Origin: Symbiodinium natans
Taxonomy: Eukaryota; Sar; Dinophyceae; Suessiales; Symbiodiniaceae
DNA length: 14,000 nucleotides
Direction: 5' to 3'
Assembly (NCBI GenBank): GCA_905221605.1
Contig: CAJNDS010002323.1
Location: forward strand, 458,501-472,500
The translations under genes were made by a program, and so were the position numbers. Shown here in pieces: positions 8,534 to 14,000 of this stretch (within the stretch, counting starts at the first letter, position 1; each line of letters opens with the position of its first letter). The notes below the pieces were generated by a model. The model was not told the origin of the DNA. It worked only from the letters and a program-made list of their open reading frames with translations, and did no database searches.

Positions 8534-9393
8534 ATGAGAAAGTGGGTACTGCTGGGTGTCCTTGTGAGACTTTCGCTGTCATTTTCGGGGGATATTTTAG
8601 GCCCTAGGCCCCACTGGGACCACCCTCACGACCAGCAGTCCATGACGGGCCGGGGATCAGGTTTAGGGCGTGGGGGGTACGAGTTCCGGGTTGCCTTGTC
8701 ACCACTCTTGAGCAGACCTCGGGACAGCTCGAGCTTCGAAATTGGCTGACCTCCCGGTTTTGATGACAGGGGTTTAGGGTTTAGGGTTTAGGGGTACGGG
8801 TCACCCCCACCAACAAGAAAATGGACCCTTGTTTGGTAGCAAAACCAATGAGGTCGGCTTTGGACCGGTGCGGTTGTGTCGGAGAAGCCGTCTTGGCCCA
8901 TCCGCACGCCTCGTGAGACACTGAGCCAAGCAGAGAGGACTCGTAGGGCTTTCTTTTGGATGTTCCCCCCTATTTTAGCAATCCCTATAACAATGCCCAC
9001 CAAGGACTGATAGTCTTGGGGTTAAATAGCAAGGCCCGGGCAATTAAAAAATTAAAAAAAAAACAACTCAAAATCAGCATCACTATCACTAACTTCCATG
9101 TGCTGATCGCTCCATTTTCGTCGGGCGCTGCCGAAACGTCGGTCGTGTTACAAGTGATCCCCTCTCTCCGACGTGAGTTGTCGTTCTGCTGCAGCCTTGG
9201 CACGAAGGCATCTGAAAACTCAACCATCTCAATATGAATGCTGACATGCACTCACTTGCACGACATTTTTTAATCACCAACTGGAAACGGTACTCTGAAG
9301 ACACGCGTCGGTCTACTTCTGAACTTGGCACGTCAGCCAGAAGAGCCGGCGGAGCAATTCTGGTGTAAAAGACTGTCTGTCAGTCTGTGAAAC
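8534..9393. other. Stretch without a supported gene
   Basis: Contains one telomere-like block (8769-8794), an A-rich run (about 9045-9065) and otherwise unremarkable sequence. Short open frames on both strands lack conserved-looking composition. Confidence 0.5.
8769..8794 (+). repeat. Telomere-like (TTTAGGG)3 block
   Basis: GGGG followed by three perfect TTTAGGG units and a final G, in the same orientation as the two blocks to its left. Confidence 0.9.
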
Positions 9394-10161
9394 ATGCTGA
9401 TTCAGCAACGAGCAAACACCGACGGCGTGGCTGATTCTCAGCTGCCGTCCCTGGTTCTATTCGGTCTGTCTGACAGTCGGACCAAAATATTACAGCAACA
9501 CCCAGCCACCTTCTCCGTCCTCAGCACATTGAACATCGGCCAAGGCGGTCAAGGGCAAGGCGGTCTGCGATTCCACTTCGAGTGTGCCGAGGAAGTAGAC
9601 GTGCCGAATACCATCGCTGAAATCTTGGATGTGTCGAATAGAACTAGGACTGCACATTCACTGCTTCAGGAAGAACTGTTTTCAAAAACAGAAGCAAAAG
9701 CTGCTGCTTCACCAAGGGGCAATTTCGGTCTATGTGCTGCAGTCGAATCTGATGCTGCCGCACAGACGGGTGTGCGCAGCACGCGAAGTCTGCCAGCCAT
9801 ATGGAGCCATCGGGCGAACTCCAGGTCCCCTGCATTCCATACGCTATGTTGCCTTTTCCTTAGCCAGCACAAGACTCAGGCAAGCCAAACAAGCATACCA
9901 ACACAACAGCAGAAAACTGTAAATTCAAGCGGGCTGCTGGTCGTCCTCTTAAAGCCCACCCGCCAATCTGCAAACAAGAACAACATCTCCACGCGGGTGC
10001 TGTGCTCCCAACGGTACACACCCACACGAGTCGGCATGCTTGCAGTCGGCCCTACGGTCTGGCAGCCCTCGTTGCCGAATCAGCTGCGGCGGGCGGGGTC
10101 ATCAAGGTTTAACATGGCCAGACTCGAAATGCAAAACTTTCAGTATCTCTCTGGTCTGTAA
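9394..10161 (+). CDS. Doubtful ORF, 255 codons, no recognised family
   Basis: ATG at 9394, stop at 10159-10161. The first half has a mildly protein-like composition (GLRFHFECAEEVDVPNTIAE, then ILDVSNRTRTAHSLLQEELF); the second half is rich in Ser/Gln/Thr/Arg with no pattern. There is no signal peptide, membrane segment or motif. All convincing genes in the window are on the opposite strand, and the codon choice lacks the clear third-position G/C preference of the minus-strand gene at 11064-12453. At this base composition a 255-codon open frame can arise by chance. The first part could also be one exon of a spliced gene. Function unknown. Confidence 0.22.
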   Translation: MLIQQRANTDGVADSQLPSLVLFGLSDSRTKILQQHPATFSVLSTLNIGQGGQGQGGLRFHFECAEEVDVPNTIAEILDVSNRTRTAHSLLQEELFSKTEAKAAASPRGNFGLCAAVESDAAAQTGVRSTRSLPAIWSHRANSRSPAFHTLCCLFLSQHKTQASQTSIPTQQQKTVNSSGLLVVLLKPTRQSANKNNISTRVLCSQRYTPTRVGMLAVGPTVWQPSLPNQLRRAGSSRFNMARLEMQNFQYLSGL

Positions 10162-10420
10162 GCATGTGTTTCGGGCTGGGCCGCCAGCCACCATTTTCCC
10201 ACTCATCCATCACTGCCTGTGAACAATGAATTGCAAATGACACACACACACACACACCGCAGGCTTCCTGACTGACTCTGACACGGCCTTGACGGACTTC
10301 AGCTGCGATCGCGACCTTGACTTTAAACAGTCGAGCAACAGCAAAATCTGAGGGACAAACAAACTCAAAACTAGTAGCTCGGCCTGTAACAGTGAAAACT
10401 AGGCGTAGTGTTAGTCGTTC
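10162..10420. other. Non-coding spacer with CA microsatellite
   Basis: Holds an (AC)n run at 10240-10257 and, at 10383-10414, a partial third copy of the CTGTAACAGT...GGCGTAGTGTTAG motif found in the inverted-repeat elements to the right. No gene seen. Confidence 0.6.
10240..10257. repeat. (AC)n microsatellite
   Basis: Nine uninterrupted AC dinucleotides. Confidence 0.95.
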
Positions 10421-10610
10421 CTGCCCCCGCCCTGTAACAGTCAAAACTAGGCGTAGTGTTAGGTCCTCTATATATTATAACTGTATTCGGATCATTAACT
10501 GTTACAGACTGGGGGCAGTAAGCACAGAACTGCCAGGGGACTCAGAGACGCATGTCACGTCGTCTTCTCACTCAGTCTGAGTCTTTCGCGCCTTCTGACG
10601 TCGTTGCTCC
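10421..10610. repeat. Tandem unit copy 1: inverted-repeat element plus duplicated gene 3' end
   Basis: 10421-10518 is a 98-bp element with inverted ends: left CTGCCCCCGCCCTGTAACAGT; right, reverse-complemented, CTGCCCCCAGTCTGTAACAGT, 18 of 21 matching. Its interior is AT-rich (TATATATTATAA). The flank 10519-10610 is shared with copy 2 and, on the minus strand, encodes a frame ending EAEQRRQKARKTQTE and stop (TGA at 10568-10570). This parallels the C-terminus of the exon in copy 2. Copies start 231 bp apart. Confidence 0.85.
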
Positions 10611-10651
10611 GCTTCAAGCAACGGGCGTCTGCCGTCGTTCTAAGTTGGGCA

Positions 10652-10858
10652 CTGCCCCCGCCCTGTAACTGTAACAGTCAAAACTAGGCGTAGTGTTAGG
10701 TCGGTCCTCTATCTATCTGTATTCTGATCATTATTATTATTATTCAACGGTTACAGAGTGGGGGCAGTAAGCACAAAACTGCCGGGGGACTCAGAGACTC
10801 ATGTCACGTCGTCTTCTCACTCAGTCTGAGTCTTTCGTGCTTTCCGACGTCGTTCCTC
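10652..10858. repeat. Tandem unit copy 2: inverted-repeat element plus gene 3' end
   Basis: 10652-10767 is the second, 116-bp copy of the inverted-repeat element, lengthened by an internal CTGTAA duplication, a TCTATCTATCTG stretch and an ATT microsatellite (about 10730-10746). The right end GGTTACAGAGTGGGGGCAG again complements the left end. The shared flank continues to about 10858 and contains GACTCAGA...TCTGAGTC, a further small inverted repeat. The minus-strand reading frame of the terminal exon at 10817-10975 ends inside this copy. Confidence 0.85.
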
Positions 10859-10975
10859 CTCCTCCTGGTGCTCTCGGCGGAATCTCTGGAGGTCCTCGAT
10901 GCTGTCGTCGAGCTGCTTCTCATAGCGCAACCTCCTGATTGCAGGGGTTACCAATGACGTGACTGCGAGCTCCTC
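10817..10975 (-). CDS. Terminal exon with basic/acidic coiled-coil tail, parent gene uncertain
   Basis: Minus-strand open stretch ending at TGA 10817-10819. It reads EELAVTSLVTPAIRRLRYEK, then QLDDSIEDLQRFRREHQEEE, then ERRRKARKTQTE and stop. The alternating acidic and basic residues with Leu/Ile spacing look like a real helical C-terminus. It has no start codon of its own. The frame meets a stop a few codons upstream, and possible acceptors (AATAG, AGAGAG) lie at about 10973-10980, so it is probably a last exon. The simplest parent is the three-exon gene directly to its right: a phase-0 donor near its end (GCT|GTAACTG or AGG|GTCTGAG) would join in frame to the acceptor before GAGCTCGCA. The intervening intron would then consist mostly of telomere-like repeat. 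Confidence 0.6.
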   Translation of the reverse strand, partial: EELAVTSLVTPAIRRLRYEKQLDDSIEDLQRFRREHQEEEERRRKARKTQTE

Positions 10976-11009
10976 TCTATTAGACAAACAAACCCTGGAT
11001 CATAATCGG

Positions 11010-11073
11010 AAACCTAAACACTCGAACCCCTAAACCCAAAACAACCCTAATAATCCCTAGGACTCAGACCCTA
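11010..11073 (-). repeat. Degenerate telomere-like block, opposite orientation
   Basis: Plus strand shows CCCCTAAACCC, AACCCTAA, TCCCTAG and ACCCTAAG, i.e. TTTAGGG words on the minus strand. The three larger blocks at 7980-8794 point the other way. It reaches into the last codons of the gene to its right. Confidence 0.8.
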
Positions 11074-12453
11074 AGATGGTTTTGAACAGTTACAGCATCT
11101 GGCCTCGCATCGTGCGCAGCCTCGACCATCGTTCTAACGTCCTCGTACTGGTCCCCGGCTACGGTCAGCTCAAGCAGCTGATCCTTGTGATGTCGGCAGG
11201 CGCTCAAGAATGCGTTCACCGAAGACCTCGGACCGGAGAGGTTCCAGTAGGCTCCGAACCAGCTGTCCTCGTTCTGCACATGGGACAGCTGTGCCCCTGT
11301 GCCTGTGTCTCCTCTGACCACGGTCTCCATGGTAATCCCGAACCGTCGAACACTGGCACGGGTGGAGGCACCGTCGGTCTTGAAGTAAACACACGACAGA
11401 AGCTTCTCGGGCACCGGCCAAAGCACGTACGACACAACGGCCTCATTGGCGTCGGTCTGGCTTGGTCGCCCTCGGTCTTCTGTGACAGTGACGAGCTCAT
11501 TCGGCCGCATCGACCTTTTTGTATTCTTGGTGACGTAGGAGATGATGCTTTCATCGGTCTCTCCGTTCTGCAACCTCAGCAGGTACACAAAGATGCAAGG
11601 CTTGGGCTCGTTCTCTCTGTCGGTCTCGGTCTCGGTCTCGACCACGGCTTTCGGCCTCTCCGCTTCGGACACGACGTCAGCCTTGAGGTCGGTCTTCCGT
11701 GCAAGGACGCTGGCAAACATCGGGTGACACAGGTGTACGGTCTGGGGGCCAACTGATTCGTCGGTCTTTCCGGTAGCAACGATCGTGCGGCACAACATCG
11801 CGGGCTTCCCGAACTTCAGCACCCCTTCCGAAAATGCTTTGAACTTTTCTTCGGCCTGCTCGCTCAGCGTCAACCTGACGCACGCCATCTCCAACTTCTT
11901 TCGGACTTGAGGAAGCTTGGCCCCTTCCATGAGCACCGGGTCTTCGGTCTTGTCGCTCGGGGTGAAGCCTGCCTGTCGGCCTGCACGATGAATTGAGTCC
12001 TTGGCATTGGATGGGTTGCAGGCGGGTCTAGCGGGATGCCATGGTGTACAACATGACAAGTCCTGCGGGAAATGATGCTAACTCAGACCCAGCGGCCATG
12101 ACCGCGTTCAACTCCGAGTCGTGCAAGCGACACGGGCTGATTCGCAAACTCTCGATCTTGTTGGGAGCCAGCTGTTGGGCCTGCAAGCACACGAGTGCTA
12201 TCATGTCTCACTGCGGACGTATTGAATTGGGTTCAGCTGTGAAGCCTGGATGGTCAAGTAGTAGCTCATCGTTGAGCTTGGCGCGAAGACCGGGTGAAAA
12301 AACAAACTTACCAAAACGACTTCGAGCAACAGTCTGGACGTGCGAACTTGTCACTCTAAGATTCTGATGCTGCGAGTGACCACCACTGGCCTGCAAAGAT
12401 CCTGGACCTTGGCGCTTCACACTGCATTTTTTACACAGTGGAGCCTCGGTCAT
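11064..12453 (-). CDS. Three-exon gene, uncharacterised protein with CxxC N-terminus
   Basis: Exons 12453-12312, 12180-12103 and 11968-11064. ATG at 12451-12453 starts MTEAPLCKKCSVKRQ. Intron 1 (12181-12311, 131 nt) has donor TTTTG|GTAAGTTT and acceptor GCTTGCAG|G. Intron 2 (11969-12102, 134 nt) has donor CGCG|GTCATG and acceptor GGCAG|GCTTC, with an in-frame alternative acceptor 12 nt upstream. Exon lengths 142, 78 and 905 sum to 1,125 nt, exactly 375 codons with stop. A CxxC pair near the N-terminus could bind metal. Exon 3 is a mixed alpha/beta-looking soluble protein: KLPQVRKKLEMACVRLTLSE, an acidic ETETETDRE linker, SYVLWPVPEKLLSCVYF, and WFGAYWNLSGPRSSV near the end. No signal peptide or membrane span. 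I do not recognise the family. The stop codon lies in telomere-like repeat, so the true C-terminus may be spliced to 10817-10975. Confidence 0.72.
11969..12102 (-). other. Intron 2 of the three-exon gene
   Basis: GT-AG intron of 134 nt with a weaker donor (GTCATG). Acceptors GTGCAG|G (11981) and GGCAG|G (11969) are 12 nt apart and both keep frame, so the protein may vary by four residues. Confidence 0.6.
12181..12311 (-). other. Intron 1 of the three-exon gene
   Basis: GT-AG intron of 131 nt. The donor GTAAGTTTG is near consensus and is followed by a T-rich run. The acceptor is TGCTTGCAG. Phase 1: exon 1 leaves one G, completed by GC of exon 2. Confidence 0.75.
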
Positions 12454-12887
12454 GACTTGTCGTGCCCGGGAAAATATGACGAAGACAGCCGCAGCCACTA
12501 GACAATGTTAATTCAGGGCTCATTCTCACAGGCCAGGAGAGCTAGGGTGGTTATTATACGCTGAAATTTGCAATTGACTGAATTCTGAATTATTGAATGG
12601 GCTGCAAGGCAAGCGTGCCTTCCGAGCTGCACGCTGCTCCCTTTCGATGGTTTGCTTAAATCAATTGGCCCTGTCCCTCGGACTCGACGCGGTGTGACGG
12701 TCTAGGACCAGGAGTCAAAAAGTTAAAGGCATCCGGCAGAAAGGCCTAGGGTTTTTGAAACAGCCGTCTAGCCATGCTCCACGGGGCATTGTTAGGGTTT
12801 AAGGGTCTAGGGTTTCGGTTTGGGGCTGCTGTGGGGGTTTACTTCGGGACCGGGTCGGCGGTTTGTGACTCAATTTGCTTGTTGGCC
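12454..12887. other. Intergenic spacer between the two minus-strand genes
   Basis: No gene recognised. Telomere-like words occur at 12747-12755 and 12792-12815 (GTTAGGGTTTAAGGG, CTAGGGTTT). The spacer must hold the 3' end of the right-hand gene and the 5' end of the left-hand one. No promoter element could be identified with confidence. Confidence 0.6.
12792..12815 (+). repeat. Degenerate telomere-like block
   Basis: TTAGGGTTT, AAGGGTC and TAGGGTTT words, about three TTTAGGG-like units with substitutions, just beyond the end of the gene at 12888. Confidence 0.75.
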
Positions 12888-14000
12888 CTAGGACTCTGCG
12901 CCGGAGCTGTCGTTCTCTGCTCCCGACTCGGCCTCTGCCCCCTCTTCAGCTTCGTCGGGCTCAGCATCATCACCGATGACCTCCTGCCACTCCTCTTACA
13001 CGCAATGTTCATTGCTGACGAATCTGAACCTTCAAGTTGAGTAAGTCTCGCGCCTTTGCGAAGCCCTCGTCGGTCAGTGCGCCGCCCTCTTTCGTCATGG
13101 CCAGCCTGAGTATGACTTGGTGCCTACGATGACAGCCACAGTCGAGCAGCATGAGTCTTGTGTGAGCCGAGCCACATCATCAGTAGAGGGAGCCTCTCCC
13201 GCACCAGCCACTCTCGATGCGCGTCGTTCTTGGCAATCGCAGCGTACACTGCGCCCTTTCGGGCGGCTTCCAACGCCAGGCCCCCGTCTCCGGGGCAGAG
13301 ATCCAGGACTGCTCTGGCAGAAACCTGGGCGCGACAACCGGCGCAAAAAAAATGTCATCAATTGCCAATTCTTACCTGGACACGCGACTTGCGACCATGG
13401 TGCGGAGTGCAGGATTTCGGCCAGGAGTTCCGGGGCGTCTGCGTGCCAAAAAAGAGGTGTAGCGTCCCCCTGCATGCCCAGCTTCTTCCGGATCTTCTCC
13501 AAGCGCCGGCCCAATCTCTTGCTTTCGGGCTTCGTTCCCTCAGAAAGCCATTCCCATGACATGAATCTCAACGCTTAAACAGACACAGGTCTTCTCATGG
13601 CCAACGATTCCGATGCACAACGCCCCTGTTCTCTTGCAAGTCGCCCCTGTGTCGTGCATCGACGGGATGATGGCCTTCTTGGTTTCCGGGGACACAAAGG
13701 TCAAGCCCTGAATTGGCTGCACGGGCACGTTCGAGATGACCTCCGAGTTCGTTCTGCCCTCGCCGAGCGTTCGGTCCTTCACCTGCCAACAATTTGAGGC
13801 ATGACCTGGGCCTGGTTCAGTGAAAGCCGTCCAAAAAACATGGTGGCCTGCGTCAGGCGTCTCCACTGGAGCTTGGGTGAAATGAAGAAGATGCGCTCCG
13901 TCTGCTTCATGGACCCTGGCGCGGCGAAGTGAAATGTGATGACAGTACGAAGAACTTTCTTACGATTATGACTGGACAGCGACGCTGACAATTCGAGCCG
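12888..14000 (-). CDS. Methyltransferase-like protein with acidic tail, multi-exon, 5' end beyond the window
   Basis: Minus-strand gene entering from the right edge. The first block reads RTVITFHFAAPGSMKQTERI, FFISPKLQWRRLTQATMFFG and LNQAQ. After a frame change near 13784-13806 comes VKDRTLGEGRTNSEVISNV to LCIGIVGHEKT. After a second near 13553-13590 come KRLGRRLEKIRKKLG and PLFWHADAPELLAEILH. Intron 13309-13375 (CAG|GTAAGA...GAGCAG|T) joins to VLDLCPGDGGLALEAARKGA, a class-I SAM-binding glycine loop. A GC-AG intron, 13106-13193, joins to RLAMTKEGGALTDEGF. A 46-nt intron candidate, 12984-13029, leads to the acidic tail ending at TAG 12888-12890. The layout (PLFWHADAPELL before the glycine loop) resembles permuted DNA methyltransferases, but no DPPY-type catalytic motif is seen, so activity is doubtful. 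Nuclear role is a guess. Confidence 0.7.
12984..13029 (-). other. Candidate 46-nt GT-AG intron before the acidic tail
   Basis: Donor TTGAAG|GTTCAG, acceptor TGGCAG|GAGG. It joins NLK in phase to EVIGDDAEPDEAEEGAEAES and a stop at 12888. It is very short and lacks an obvious pyrimidine tract. The alternative is a frame-shifting indel. Confidence 0.42.
13106..13193 (-). other. 88-nt GC-AG intron in the methyltransferase-like gene
   Basis: Exon end GAGAG|GCTCCC, acceptor ACTCAG|GCTGG. The join completes an arginine codon and gives WLVRERLAMTKEGGALTDEG. Non-canonical GC donors with a G following the acceptor AG are a known feature of dinoflagellate splicing. Unspliced, the frame stops at 13124-13126 after LWLSS. 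Confidence 0.65.
13309..13375 (-). other. 67-nt GT-AG intron in the methyltransferase-like gene
   Basis: Donor CAG|GTAAGAATT, a run of eight T with nearby pyrimidines, acceptor GAGCAG|TCC. Splicing restores a frame that reads directly into the VLDLCPGDGG loop; the unspliced frame becomes Arg/Pro/Gly-rich noise ending at 13095. Confidence 0.8.

Noticed and set aside
8534-8749. 71-codon plus-strand ORF with a signal-peptide-like start (MRKWVLLGVLVRLSLSFS)
   Set aside because: Only the first 18 residues look like anything. The rest is unstructured and spans a TTTAGGG word; no neighbour or motif supports it.
11076-11756. 226-codon plus-strand ORF beginning with ATG
   Set aside because: It lies antisense to exon 3 of the three-exon minus-strand gene, which has better composition, splice sites and phase agreement. 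The plus-strand product is Gly/Val/Leu/His-rich without pattern.
12454-12500. Dinoflagellate spliced-leader acceptor or TTTT-box promoter upstream of the gene at 12453
   Set aside because: A TTTTCCCGGG stretch and an AAG just before ATG are present, but such short motifs are too common to call; no spliced-leader relic was found in the window.
13095-13308. Unspliced continuation of the 13571-13095 minus-strand frame as a real C-terminus
   Set aside because: It becomes Arg/Pro/Gly noise exactly at a CAG|GTAAGA donor; splicing to 13308 gives a motif-bearing sequence instead.
13117-13578. Plus-strand ORFs of 133-153 codons over the methyltransferase-like gene
   Set aside because: Antisense to exons that splice into a recognisable glycine-loop protein.

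Overview
The window looks like nuclear DNA of a dinoflagellate, most likely Symbiodiniaceae or a relative. Four things point there: a Ty1/copia-type polyprotein with the architecture common in dinoflagellate genomes, many scattered TTTAGGG-type telomere-like repeats, genes split by short introns with AG|G junctions including a probable GC-AG intron, and no bacterial operon structure. The call is from sequence pattern only; no search was run.

Positions 1-7.6 kb, minus strand, hold the 5' two thirds of a large Ty1/copia-like retrotransposon. In the direction of translation (right to left) it carries a Gag N-terminal region, a Gly/Pro/Gln minisatellite, a Gag core, a lysine/aspartate-rich linker, a CCCH finger, a CCHC knuckle, an aspartic protease (DSGA), a degenerate methyltransferase-like module, an HHCC zinc site and a DDE integrase core with a large acidic insertion. 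After the integrase comes a domain with the complete HxD...H...R signature of 2-oxoglutarate/Fe(II) dioxygenases, closest in look to TET/JBP. The reading frame changes five times, so the copy is broken (or the assembly carries indels). Reverse transcriptase and RNase H are not in the window; they should lie beyond the left edge. No LTR or primer-binding site could be identified.

Positions 7.7-10.8 kb are mostly non-coding: blocks of degenerate TTTAGGG, a CA microsatellite, one doubtful plus-strand ORF (9394-10161), and two tandem copies of a unit that combines the 3' end of a minus-strand reading frame with a roughly 100-bp inverted-repeat element.

Positions 10.8-14.0 kb hold two minus-strand, intron-containing genes missed by single-frame reading. 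One (11064-12453) resolves into three exons with canonical GT-AG introns that join into 375 in-phase codons; a further coiled-coil-like terminal exon (10817-10975) may belong to it, across an intron of telomere-like repeat. The other (12888 to beyond 14000) encodes a protein with a class-I methyltransferase-like glycine loop and a strongly acidic tail; it needs at least two clear introns, plus either two frameshifts or two unusually short introns. All recognised genes lie on the minus strand, consistent with the one-directional gene blocks known in dinoflagellates.

The most interesting point is the retrotransposon: an element whose polyprotein combines an apparently degenerate cytosine-methyltransferase-like fold with a dioxygenase domain that keeps all visible metal and 2-oxoglutarate ligands, in a lineage known for DNA rich in 5-hydroxymethyluracil.
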